The notes under the pieces were generated by a model, which saw only the letters and a list, made by a program, of their open reading frames with translations, had not been told where the DNA came from and searched no databases. Source: an uncultured Methylopila sp. (GTDB lineage: Bacteria; Pseudomonadota; Alphaproteobacteria; Rhizobiales; Methylopilaceae). Taken from it: a stretch of DNA of 64,000 nucleotides. The stretch spans positions 124,001 to 188,000 of the forward strand of contig CABHPB010000067.1 of the NCBI GenBank assembly GCA_902168115.1, read 5' to 3'. Shown here piece by piece: positions 37,654 to 47,616 of the stretch; position 1 is the first letter of the stretch; each line of letters begins with the position of its first letter. A program made the translations under genes and the position numbers.

Positions 37654-38274
37654 TCAAGCGCGTTCCACAGAACTATCGTCAGAACTTCGCGTCGCCGGAT
37701 GGACCCGCTTGCGCCCTGCCGCCGTGCGGGCGGCATGGTCGAGCGCGTCGAGCATCCATCGCGCGCGCCGCCTGACCGCCGGATCAGGCGAAGTTCCCCG
37801 CTCACCGACGGCGCGCCGGAATTCTGCGGAGTCGACGAACGCCGCCAGCCGGCAATAGGCACGGAACTCGCGTCGGTCCCGGCCGTCGACCGCCGACAGC
37901 GCGACCGCCCGCAGCCGGCGCATCTCTGCGGCGCCGACTCGAACGCGCGAGATCAGCGCGATCAGCCGGACCTTGAGGTACCCGCTCCTGAAGAAATACG
38001 GGTCGGCCTCGAGGAAGCGGACCGCGCCCTCGAGCCCTGCCGGATCCTGCCGCTGCAGCGCCTCGTAGTCGGCCGCGAAGGTCGGCGGATAGGCGGCCTC
38101 GACGGCCGCCCAGACGCGCTCGGCCGCCTCGCGCCACGCGGCCCGCGCCGGGTCCTTCGGATCGCGCCGGTCCTGGATGCGCGCGAACGCCTCTCCGAGC
38201 GCCCGGCGCGCAGCCTCCGCCGCAGCTGCGCGGCCGGCGTAGTCGAAGTCAGCCCTCGAGCGCTTCGAGCTCAC
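37654..38274 (-). CDS. Conserved hypothetical protein (206 aa)
   Basis: Soluble-looking, Ala/Arg/Glu-rich helical protein without recognised domain. Distinct segments are RVWAAVEAAYPPTFAADYEALQRQ, LEADPYFFRSGYLKVRLIALISRV (possible amphipathic helix) and the C-terminal KRVHPATRSSDDSSVERA. The start at 38274 lies 26 nt inside the end of the upstream pepF frame, so the pair are likely co-transcribed with coupled translation. No function can be proposed. Confidence 0.6.
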   Translation of the reverse strand: MSSKRSRADFDYAGRAAAAEAARRALGEAFARIQDRRDPKDPARAAWREAAERVWAAVEAAYPPTFAADYEALQRQDPAGLEGAVRFLEADPYFFRSGYLKVRLIALISRVRVGAAEMRRLRAVALSAVDGRDRREFRAYCRLAAFVDSAEFRRAVGERGTSPDPAVRRRARWMLDALDHAARTAAGRKRVHPATRSSDDSSVERA

Positions 38275-40132
38275 CGATCATGCGCTCGATCAGTCCGAGA
38301 CCGGTACGCCAGAAGGCCGGGTCGGCGGCGTCGAGACCGAACGGCTTCAGCAGCTCGGAATGATGCTTGGTGCCGCCGGCCGAGAGCAGCGCGAAGTAGC
38401 GCTCGGCGAAGCCGTCCGCGGCGTTCTCGTAGACCGCGTAGAGCGAGTTCACGAGGCAGTCGCCGAAGGCGTAGGCGTAGACGTAGAACGGCGAATGCGT
38501 GAAGTGGCTGATGTAGGTCCAGTAAGTCTCGTAGCCCTCGGTGAGCGCGATCGCCGGCCCGAGGCTCTCCGCCTGGACCTCCAGCCAGATCTCGCCGATG
38601 CGCTCGGTCGGGAGCTCGCCGTTGCGGCGCTCGAGATGGACCCTGCGCTCGAAGGTGTAGAAGGCGATCTGCCGGACCACCGTGTTCAGCATGTCCTCGA
38701 CCTTCTGGGCGAGCATCGCCTTGCGCTGCGCCGCGTCGGTCGTGCGCGCGAGCATGGCGCGGAAGGTCAGCATCTCGCCGAACACCGAGGCGGTCTCGGC
38801 GAGGGTCAGCGGGGTCGGCGCCATCAGCGGTCCCTGCACGCCTGCCAGCACCTGATGGACGCCGTGGCCGAGTTCGTGCGCGAGGGTCATCACGTCGCGC
38901 GGCCGGCCGAGATAGTTCAGCAGCACGTAAGGATGCGCAGACGGGGTCGTCGGATGCGCGAAGGCGCCGGGCGCCTTGCCGGGCCGGGCCGGCGCGTCGA
39001 TCCAGCGCTCGTCGAAGAAGCGGCGAGCGATGTCCGCCATCTTGGGCGCAAAGCCCCCATAGGCGCCGAGAACCGTGTCCTTCGCCTCCTCCCAGGGGAT
39101 CGTGCGGGACGGGGCCGTCGGCAGCGGCGCGTTGCGGTCCCAGTAGTTCAGCTTCTCCATGCCGAACCACTTGGCTTTCAGCCGGTAATAGCGATGCGAC
39201 AGGCGCGGATAGGAGTCGCGCACGCTCTCGACCAGCGCGTCGACCACCTCCCGCTCGACCCGGTTCGACAGGTGCCGCGCGTCGGCGACGTCTGCGAAGC
39301 TGCGCCAGCGGTCGGAGATTTCCTTGTCCTTGGCGAGCACGTTGGTGATGAGGCCGAAGGTCCGCGCGTTGGCCCTGAAGGTCTTGGCCAGGGCATGCGC
39401 CGCCTGTTCGCGGACCGCGCCGTCGGCGTCCTGCAGCTTGTTGAGGGCGGGCTCGAGCGTCAGGGTCTCGCCGCCGATCTCGTAGCGGGTCGAGGACAGC
39501 GTTTCGTCGAACAGCCGTCGCCATGCGCTCGCGCCGGTCTGCGACTTCTCGTGGAACAGCTGCTCGACGCGGTCCTCGAGCTGGTGCGGCCGCTCCTTGC
39601 GGACGTCGTCGAGGAACGGCCGGTAGCGCGCCAGCCCCTCGTCCTCGAGCGCCCTGTCGAGCGCGGCGTCGTCGAGCCGGTTGAGCTCGAGATTGAAGAA
39701 CAGCAGGTGCGACCAGACGTCGGTCAGCTTCTCCTGGATGTCGCCGTAGAACTTCGAGCGCTTCGGATCGGACGTGTCCTCGGAATAGACGAGCCCGGCA
39801 TAGGAGGCGACGCGCCCGGTCAGGTCGTCGATCGCCTCGTAGTCGATCACCGCCCGGACGAGGCCGCCGGCCTCGGTGAGCGCCGGCAGCTTGCCCTTGT
39901 AGGCCTCCTCGAAGGCGCGCGCGTCGTCGAGGCATTTGGCGAGGTCGCGCGCGAGCTCCGGCGCCTCGGTCGAGGCGTAGAGGTCCGCAAGGTTCCACTC
40001 CGGCAGGGCGCCGAGCACGGCTTGGGGCTGCGACAAGAGGCGTGTCTCCGGGTTCGGAAGGCGTGCGGGGTCGTGCGCAGATATCGCAAGGGCGAGCCGC
40101 CCGATCAATGGCGCCCCGGCGGAACCGTTCAT
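38249..40132 (-). CDS. pepF: Oligoendopeptidase F (M3 family)
   Basis: Cytosolic zinc metallopeptidase degrading short peptides. The 627-aa protein carries the M3 active site HELGH (H419-H423) in LAHELGHGVHQV, with the third ligand E in the downstream LAETASVFGEML segment. The N-terminal helical domain and the C-terminal YETYWTYISHFTHSPFYVYAYAFG segment are typical of PepF/clostridial-type enzymes. The ATG at 40132 gives a ~35-residue leader before the conserved EWNLADLY; a later start is possible. Divergent from the NtrC-type regulator. Confidence 0.93.
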   Translation of the reverse strand: MNGSAGAPLIGRLALAISAHDPARLPNPETRLLSQPQAVLGALPEWNLADLYASTEAPELARDLAKCLDDARAFEEAYKGKLPALTEAGGLVRAVIDYEAIDDLTGRVASYAGLVYSEDTSDPKRSKFYGDIQEKLTDVWSHLLFFNLELNRLDDAALDRALEDEGLARYRPFLDDVRKERPHQLEDRVEQLFHEKSQTGASAWRRLFDETLSSTRYEIGGETLTLEPALNKLQDADGAVREQAAHALAKTFRANARTFGLITNVLAKDKEISDRWRSFADVADARHLSNRVEREVVDALVESVRDSYPRLSHRYYRLKAKWFGMEKLNYWDRNAPLPTAPSRTIPWEEAKDTVLGAYGGFAPKMADIARRFFDERWIDAPARPGKAPGAFAHPTTPSAHPYVLLNYLGRPRDVMTLAHELGHGVHQVLAGVQGPLMAPTPLTLAETASVFGEMLTFRAMLARTTDAAQRKAMLAQKVEDMLNTVVRQIAFYTFERRVHLERRNGELPTERIGEIWLEVQAESLGPAIALTEGYETYWTYISHFTHSPFYVYAYAFGDCLVNSLYAVYENAADGFAERYFALLSAGGTKHHSELLKPFGLDAADPAFWRTGLGLIERMIGELEALEG

Positions 40133-40214
40133 CCTTAAGCGCGCGTTTACCCTGCGGGCCGATGCTTCGGCGAGGTCCGCGGCCTGTCCGCCGACGTTTC
40201 GCGAAAGCCCCCTG

Positions 40215-41708
<1,494 letters not shown>

Positions 41709-41787
41709 AACGATCGTGTCCGAAGACGTTGTTGAATTCAGGCCCGGACGGAAGCATCGTCTCCGGGTACGACAAAGGATGAAGCCG

Positions 41788-43749
41788 ATGGCAATCTTCA
41801 CTCCAGCGTCCGCCGTCCGGCGGTCCTTTGTCATGCGCGCGTCCGCACTTTTCAGCGCAGCCGCCGTCTGCGCCCTCGTCGCCGGCTCGGCTCAGGCCGA
41901 GACCCGCAGCGACCCCGTAGCGGCCGCGGCTCCCGATCCGCTCTACACGCCGCCGGCCGTCGGCGACCGCGACTTCTCGACCGGCGCGCTCGCCAATCCC
42001 GCCGCGACGCCCGACGCCGCCGCCACTGCGCCCGCTGCGACCTCGCCCGCTGCGACGGCGCCCGCGACCGCCGCGCCTTCGCCGGCCCCCGTTCCGACGA
42101 CCGAGCTCAGCGGTCTCGCGCCGCTGCCCGCGGCGGTGATCGCGACGCTCGGCGATCCGACCTTCAAGATCTCGCAGTCGGACCGCGACGCGCTCAAGGC
42201 GTTCTACTCGGCGCGTCAGGGCGCGCCGTTCTGGATTTCGAACAACGGCTTCACCGACAAGGCCGAGGCCGCCAAGTCGCGCATCGCCAGGGCGTCCGAG
42301 GACGGCCTCGATCCGAAGGCGTTCAAGCTGCCGGCGTCCCCCGCGGGCGCTGCGCCTTCCGACGTCGCGCAGGCCGAGATCCGCATGTCGCTTGCGGCCC
42401 TCGCCTATGGCCGGCAGGCCTGGAGCGGCCGGATCACGCCGAGCGCGATCAGCCCGCTCGTCACCGCCCAGCCGTCGCCCTTCGACGCGCAGGCCGCGCT
42501 CGCCTCGCTCGAGCAGAGCCACGACGTCGCCGTCACCCTCGACGGCTTCAACCCTCAGCACCCGCAGTTCCTGGAGCTCCGCAAGCTGCTCGCCTCGGCG
42601 CGCGCGACGCATGTCGAGGCGCCCGAGCAGCCGCGGATCGCGGCCGGCAAGCTGCTGGAGCCGGGCGGCCAGGATCCGCGCGTGCCGGCCCTGCGCAAGC
42701 GGCTCGGCATCTCGGGCGCGCCCGACGACCTTTATTACGACGGCGAGCTCGAGCAGGCGGTCATCGACTTCCAGAAGAAGAACAAGATCGGCGCGTCCGG
42801 CCTCGTCAACAAGATCACCATCCGCGCGCTGAACGCCGGCTCCCACCCGCGCAGCGACGCCGAACTGATCGAGCTCAACATGGAGCGCTGGCGCTGGATG
42901 CCGCGCGAGCTCGGCGCCAAGCACGTCTTCGTCGACATCCCGGTCTTCCGCCTCCACATCATGGAGGATGGCCGCTCGACCTACGACACCCGCGTGATCG
43001 TCGGAAAGGCGACCAACCAGACGCCGGTGTTCTCCGACGAGATCGACCACATCGTCGTCAATCCCTACTGGAACGTTCCCTCGACCATCGCCCTGAAGGA
43101 GATGCAGGGCTCCTCGCTGCGCGGCTTCGAGGTCGTGGACAGCCGCGGCCGCAAGGTCGAGGACTTCAGCTGGGAGGACGTGAAGGCCAACAAGGTGCGC
43201 ATCCGGCAGCCGCCGGGCGAGCGCAACGCCCTCGGCCACATCAAGTTCATGTTCCCGAACAAGCACTCGGTCTATCTGCACGACACCTCGTCGCGCTCGC
43301 TGTTCGAGAAGAGCGCCCGCGCGATGAGCCATGGCTGCGTGCGCGTCGACCGGCCGCTGGAGTTCGCCGACGCCCTGTCCGGCGACCAGGGTCTGTCCGG
43401 CTCGAAGCTGAAGTCGATGATCGGCGGCAAGGAGCGCAGCCTGACGCTGTCGCGCAAGATCCCCGTCCACCTCACCTACTTCACCGCCTGGGTGGACCCG
43501 AACGGCAAGCTCGAGACCCGCGACGACCTCTACGGCCTTGACGCGCGGCTCAGGCTCGCACTGAGGGGCGAGCCGCTGCCGGCGCTTCCCAAGGACGAGG
43601 CGCCGCGGGTCATCGCCAAGCCCAAGCCCAAGCCCAAGCCGGCTCCCACGCCGGAAGAGACGATGGCGTCGGCCGTTCCGGCCCCCGCGGTGGAGCGACC
43701 CAAGTCGGTCAACTGGATTCACCGGCTTTTCGGCGTTGATTCGCGCTGA
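41788..43749 (+). CDS. L,D-transpeptidase (YcbB/LdtD-like) with peptidoglycan-binding domain
   Basis: Peptidoglycan cross-linking enzyme that joins meso-diaminopimelate residues. With the 41788 start (AAAGGA 8 nt upstream) it is 653 aa: signal peptide (about 1-36, ending GSAQAE), a Pro/Ala/Thr-rich linker, an N-terminal scaffold domain, a peptidoglycan-binding-like domain (about 290-350, LRKRLGISGAPDDLYYDGELEQ) and the YkuD catalytic domain with SHGCVR (H515, C517, R519). The C-terminus ends in a KPKP-rich tail. The next gene encodes another envelope protein. Confidence 0.94.
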   Translation: MAIFTPASAVRRSFVMRASALFSAAAVCALVAGSAQAETRSDPVAAAAPDPLYTPPAVGDRDFSTGALANPAATPDAAATAPAATSPAATAPATAAPSPAPVPTTELSGLAPLPAAVIATLGDPTFKISQSDRDALKAFYSARQGAPFWISNNGFTDKAEAAKSRIARASEDGLDPKAFKLPASPAGAAPSDVAQAEIRMSLAALAYGRQAWSGRITPSAISPLVTAQPSPFDAQAALASLEQSHDVAVTLDGFNPQHPQFLELRKLLASARATHVEAPEQPRIAAGKLLEPGGQDPRVPALRKRLGISGAPDDLYYDGELEQAVIDFQKKNKIGASGLVNKITIRALNAGSHPRSDAELIELNMERWRWMPRELGAKHVFVDIPVFRLHIMEDGRSTYDTRVIVGKATNQTPVFSDEIDHIVVNPYWNVPSTIALKEMQGSSLRGFEVVDSRGRKVEDFSWEDVKANKVRIRQPPGERNALGHIKFMFPNKHSVYLHDTSSRSLFEKSARAMSHGCVRVDRPLEFADALSGDQGLSGSKLKSMIGGKERSLTLSRKIPVHLTYFTAWVDPNGKLETRDDLYGLDARLRLALRGEPLPALPKDEAPRVIAKPKPKPKPAPTPEETMASAVPAPAVERPKSVNWIHRLFGVDSR

Positions 43750-43788
43750 CGCCGATCAATCCGGAATCGTGTTGAAAAAGAGAACGCC

Positions 43789-43830
43789 AGCGCCTTTTCG
43801 CCGTGATGCGGTAAAAAGGCGCTAGCTTTT
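43789..43830 (+). terminator. Hairpin terminator after the L,D-transpeptidase gene
   Basis: A perfect 10-bp stem, AGCGCCTTTT at 43789-43798 and AAAAGGCGCT at 43814-43823, with a structured 15-nt loop, is followed shortly by TTTT (43827-43830), 40 nt after the gene's stop. Confidence 0.6.
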
Positions 43831-43995
43831 CCGGGAACCTGCGTCTAGGAAGGCACAGATCGGGGGATCGGGGGACGGTTTTTCCGCAGTTGGTCACTGC
43901 GCGTTAACCACCCTCGCTGAAACTTTGTTGATCAATTTCGGCGTACGAGCGTCTCAGGGGCGTCGCCGGTGGTCTCATAGGGTCAGGACGGATCA

Positions 43996-45957
43996 TTGCT
44001 TGACATCCCTCAGCCCAAAGGCTCGGCGAAGCGCTATCTGAAGCGCGGGGTCACCGCCGTCCTCCTTGGAACCGCTGCGCTCGTCGCAGGTTCCGAGGCC
44101 ACCCAGAACGCGGTCGCGAACGGCGACACGCGCACCCTGACGCTCTACCACACGCACCGCGGCGACACGACGACCGTCACCTTCAAGCGCAACGGTCGCT
44201 ACGACGCCGACGGCCTGCGGCAGCTCAGCTACTTCCTGCGCGACTGGCGCAACAACAAGCAGACGCGGATGGAGCCGCGGCTGTTCGACATCGTCTGGGA
44301 GGCGCACCGCCAGGTGGGTCGCGGCGGGATGATCAACATCGTCTCGTCCTACCGCTCGCCCGAGACCAACGCCTATCTGCGCGCCCACTCGCGCGGCGTC
44401 GCCAAGTTCAGCCAGCACATGCTCGGCCGAGCGATGGACTTCTACATCACTGGCGTCCCCGTCTCGGCGGTGCGCGAGGCCGGCATCCGTCTCCAGCGCG
44501 GCGGCGTCGGCTTCTATCCGACCTCGGGCCGCCCCTTCGTCCATCTCGACGCCGGCAACATCCGCGCCTGGCCGCGCATGAGCCGCAGCCAGCTCGCCCG
44601 CATCTTCCCGGACGGCAAGACTGTTCATCAGCCGGCCGAAGGCGGCCAGATGCCCGGTTATCAGGTGGCTCTCGCCGAGCTCCGGAGCCGTGGCGAGGTC
44701 TCGCTCGACAACGCCTATGCCGGCGGCGGCTCTGGCGGCGGCGGCGTGAAGAGCTTCTTCGCCCGCCTGTTCGGCGGCGCCGATCAGGCCGACGACGAGG
44801 CCGAGACCAGGGTCGCGGCCTCCCCGGCCCGCGGCGGCGCGACGACCTCCTCTTCCGGCGGCGACGACGAGGGCGGCGAGAGCGCCGCTCCGGCCGCCGC
44901 CACTGCCCCGATCCGTGTCGCGACCGCCCGGGTCGCGCCGATGCCGCCGACCCGCCCGGCAGACATGGTCCGCCCGGCGGCGGCCCAGGCCGAGACCGTG
45001 GTGGCTTCGGTCGTCCCGATGCCGCCGGTCGCGCCGGCCCGCCCGCAGCAGGGCGAGATGCAGCTTGCGGCCGTCGTGCCGCTGCCGCCTGTGGCCCCGA
45101 CGGTGGTGGCCTCCAAACCGATCCCGCTGCCGCCGAGCGCGCCGGCGGGCGAGATTCAGCTCGCTTCCGCGGAGCGGACGACCGGCCAGGACATGTCCTG
45201 GCGGATCGGCGCCCAGCCGGCCAAGGCAAGCCCGGTCCAGGCCACCGACCCGGCGCTGGCCCTCGCCTCCTCGATCCCGACTCCGCGCTCCAAGCCGAAC
45301 TCCGACAGCGCGATCGCGGTGCTCGCGGCGCTGCCGACGCCGGCCCGCGCCAACGACTCGCCACGCGAGATCGATCCGCAGGCCGCGGCCTCGCAGTCGG
45401 CTGAAGCCTCCAGCTTCCCGCGCCTGCCGGACGGCTTCCTCGGCCGCCGCAAGGCCGAGGACGGCGAAATCGCCATGGCCTATGCGCCGGAGGCGACAGA
45501 TCCGACCGCCGTCGCCCCGGCCGCCCAGACGCGCGCCGCCGTCGCGCCGCGCACCCACGTCACGGCGACGGCCCCGACCGATCCGAACGTCCGGGTGCTG
45601 TCGCCCTATGCGACGCCGGCCGCGATCTACGCCGCCGCCACCGCGCCGCTGCGCAGCCGCGCGACGCTTCCCGCGCCTGAGGCGCTGGTGACGACGCCGC
45701 TCGACGAGTACGGCTACCAGGCCTTCATCAACGCCACCCCGGTCGAATGGGCGGCGGAGATGGTCCATCCGATCGAGACGGCCTCTCTGGCCGCGATCCC
45801 GAGCGCCGCGCTTGCGGGCGGCTTCGCGGGTGATCCGAACGCCGGCATGCGGTGCGACCGGTTCGCCGGCTCTTCCGTCGCCCTGCTGCGGACGCTGTCC
45901 TTCGCGCCCGCCGGCAACTCGACCGCTGCGGTCCGCAAGAACCGCAACCAGGGCTGA
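43996..45957 (+). CDS. DUF882/M15-like peptidoglycan protein with Pro-rich repeat tail
   Basis: Envelope protein of 653 aa. A hydrophobic N-terminal segment (about 15-33) directs export. The DUF882 domain (about 40-190) has the zinc site of VanY/M15-type D,D-peptidases: H141 and D148 in SQHMLGRAMDF and H183 in FVHLD, suggesting a peptidoglycan-cleaving or binding role. Residues 190-653 are low complexity, with repeated P-x-P-P units (VAPMPPTRP, VVPMPPVAP, VVPLPPVAP, IPLPPSAP). The start is a TTG at 43996 with AGGA at 8-nt spacing; no ATG lies near. A terminator follows. Confidence 0.88.
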   Translation: MLDIPQPKGSAKRYLKRGVTAVLLGTAALVAGSEATQNAVANGDTRTLTLYHTHRGDTTTVTFKRNGRYDADGLRQLSYFLRDWRNNKQTRMEPRLFDIVWEAHRQVGRGGMINIVSSYRSPETNAYLRAHSRGVAKFSQHMLGRAMDFYITGVPVSAVREAGIRLQRGGVGFYPTSGRPFVHLDAGNIRAWPRMSRSQLARIFPDGKTVHQPAEGGQMPGYQVALAELRSRGEVSLDNAYAGGGSGGGGVKSFFARLFGGADQADDEAETRVAASPARGGATTSSSGGDDEGGESAAPAAATAPIRVATARVAPMPPTRPADMVRPAAAQAETVVASVVPMPPVAPARPQQGEMQLAAVVPLPPVAPTVVASKPIPLPPSAPAGEIQLASAERTTGQDMSWRIGAQPAKASPVQATDPALALASSIPTPRSKPNSDSAIAVLAALPTPARANDSPREIDPQAAASQSAEASSFPRLPDGFLGRRKAEDGEIAMAYAPEATDPTAVAPAAQTRAAVAPRTHVTATAPTDPNVRVLSPYATPAAIYAAATAPLRSRATLPAPEALVTTPLDEYGYQAFINATPVEWAAEMVHPIETASLAAIPSAALAGGFAGDPNAGMRCDRFAGSSVALLRTLSFAPAGNSTAAVRKNRNQG

Positions 45958-45989
45958 CGCCCGACGGTTCGTCGGCCTTCCAGAACGCG

Positions 45990-46023
45990 AAAAGCCCCGG
46001 ACCTCGTCGGTCCGGGGCTTTTT
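45990..46023. terminator. Strong intrinsic terminator after the DUF882 gene
   Basis: AAGCCCCGGACC (45992-46003) pairs perfectly with 46009-46020 around TCGTC, flanked by AAAA on one side and TTTTT on the other. It would serve both this gene and the convergent gapR. Confidence 0.9.
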
Positions 46024-46045
46024 CGTTTCGTCCGAGGGATCGGAG

Positions 46046-46303
46046 TCAGTCGGACGCCATGCCGAGAGCCGAGAGGTAGAGGTCGAGGATCGCCTCCTGC
46101 TCGGCGCGCTCGGACGCGTCCTGCTTGCGGACCGAGATCACCTTGCGAAGCACCTTGACGTCGAAGCCGTTGCCCTTGGCCTCGGCGTAGACCTCCTTGA
46201 TGTCGTCGGCGATGCCCTTCTTCTCTTCCTCGAGACGCTCGATGCGCTCGACGAAGGCGACAAGCTGGTCCTTGGCGACTTCATCCGGATTGACGGTGCT
46301 CAT
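46046..46303 (-). CDS. gapR: Nucleoid-associated protein GapR (DUF2312)
   Basis: Small DNA-binding protein of the DUF2312 (UPF0335) family, 85 aa. In Caulobacter GapR clamps overtwisted AT-rich DNA ahead of replication forks and RNA polymerase and stimulates topoisomerases. The sequence matches family layout: coiled-coil helix ([21 protein letters not shown]), then [24 protein letters not shown] and a short C-terminal helix. Convergent with the DUF882 gene and sharing its terminator. Confidence 0.93.
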   Translation of the reverse strand: MSTVNPDEVAKDQLVAFVERIERLEEEKKGIADDIKEVYAEAKGNGFDVKVLRKVISVRKQDASERAEQEAILDLYLSALGMASD

Positions 46304-46360
46304 GCTCGGGCGCCTCCCCTGTTCGCGGGCGCACTCGGTTCGCAGACCAGCGCGAGTCGG

Positions 46361-46681
46361 TCAAGCATGCGGGACGGTTGTCCCCTTGGCGAAGGCCGCC
46401 GCCTGCTCCGGGCTCGCCTCGCTCTGGTGGCGCGCCTTCCACTCGTCGTAGGGCATGCCGTAGACCGCCTCGCGCGAGGCGTCCTTCGAGAGATCGAGCC
46501 CGCGCTCGTCGGCTGCGTCCTTCAGCCAGTCGGACAGGCAGTTCCGACAGAACCCCGCAAGGTTCATCAGGTCGATGTTCTGGACCTCGGGCTTGTCGCG
46601 CAGATGCCGGACAAGCCGCCGGAAGGCGGCCGCCTCCAGCTCCTGCCGGGTCGGGGCATCAAATTGGTCGAAGGCGCTCAT
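46361..46681 (-). CDS. DUF1244 domain protein
   Basis: DUF1244 family protein, 106 aa, function unknown. Family marks are the AAFRRLVRHLRDK segment, DLMNLAGFCRNCLSDWL with two cysteines, and the YGMPYDEWKARHQ motif; the C-terminus ends in an AAFAKG tail. The start overlaps the stop of the upstream N-formylglutamate amidohydrolase (ATGA), so both are in one coupled operon, a pairing conserved in alphaproteobacteria. Confidence 0.88.
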   Translation of the reverse strand: MSAFDQFDAPTRQELEAAAFRRLVRHLRDKPEVQNIDLMNLAGFCRNCLSDWLKDAADERGLDLSKDASREAVYGMPYDEWKARHQSEASPEQAAAFAKGTTVPHA

Positions 46682-47514
46682 TTCGGTCTCCTCACGCCGG
46701 CGCGCGAGCCGTAGTGGGCGACGCGACGCGTTTCCGGCAGTTCCAGGATCGGCGGCACGAGCCGCGCGAAGCGATCCGCCCATGCGGCCTGCCCGGCCGC
46801 GTCGGCGACGAGGTCCTGGCGGATCTCGACCAGCACGTGCGGCAGTCCGCGATCGGTGCCGTGGCGGTTCATGCCGTCGCCGATCAGCGCGCCGTCATAG
46901 GGCTCGTTGTCGCCGACCTCTATGTCGCCCTCCGCCCGCAGCGCTTCAAGCAGCGGCCGGGCGAGCCGGTCGTCGAGATCCCAGAGCAGCCCGACATGCC
47001 AGGGCCGCGCGAACGTCTTCCAGCGCGGCGTGAAGCTGTGCATCGCCAGAAGGACCGGCGTCTCGCCCTCGGCGGCAAGAGCGTCCAGCCGCTCGGTTAT
47101 CGCCGTATGATAGGGCCGGTGATAGCGCGCGACGCGACGCTCGACCTCTTCGCGGTCGACCCGGGCGTTGCCCGGCACCAGATCTCCGTCCGAAAGCCGC
47201 ATCACGAGCGTCGGGTCGTCCTCGCCGCGGTTCGGATCGATCAGCAGCCGCGAGAAGGTCGACATGATCGCCGTCGCGCCCAGCCGCTCGGCGAGCATCT
47301 GCGTCACGCCCCGCATGCCGATGTCGTAGGCGATATGCCGCTCGAAGCTCGCCGCCCCGAGGCCGAGGTCGCCGTAGGGGGGCGGGACGCGGTTCGAGGC
47401 GTGGTCGCAGGTCAGCACGACCCGCCGGCGCGCGCCGCCCTCGATCACCTCGAAGGCAGGCGTTTCGTCTTTGGTATCGAGCGGGAATGGGTCGCAGCGC
47501 ATGTATGGTCGCAC
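46678..47514 (-). CDS. N-formylglutamate amidohydrolase family protein
   Basis: Metal-dependent amidohydrolase family, 278 aa, that in histidine degradation releases formate from N-formylglutamate; paralogues outside hut loci have unclear substrates. Family segments are VVLTCDHASNRVPPPYGDLGL near residues 32-52, the RLLIDPNRGEDDPTL active-site region, AMHSFTPRW and HVLVEIRQDLV. No other histidine-utilisation gene is near, so the substrate is left open. Start at ATG 47514; ATG 47502 is possible. The stop overlaps the DUF1244 start. Confidence 0.87.
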   Translation of the reverse strand: MRPYMRCDPFPLDTKDETPAFEVIEGGARRRVVLTCDHASNRVPPPYGDLGLGAASFERHIAYDIGMRGVTQMLAERLGATAIMSTFSRLLIDPNRGEDDPTLVMRLSDGDLVPGNARVDREEVERRVARYHRPYHTAITERLDALAAEGETPVLLAMHSFTPRWKTFARPWHVGLLWDLDDRLARPLLEALRAEGDIEVGDNEPYDGALIGDGMNRHGTDRGLPHVLVEIRQDLVADAAGQAAWADRFARLVPPILELPETRRVAHYGSRAGVRRPK

Positions 47515-47616
47515 AGTAGTGACGGCCGGCGCCCGATGCCATAGGAAGAGCGCCCGCCGCAGGAACGGTTGAAGGCTCGCAGACGCAGACGAGCGAATTT
47601 CGGGGAGCTATCGCAC

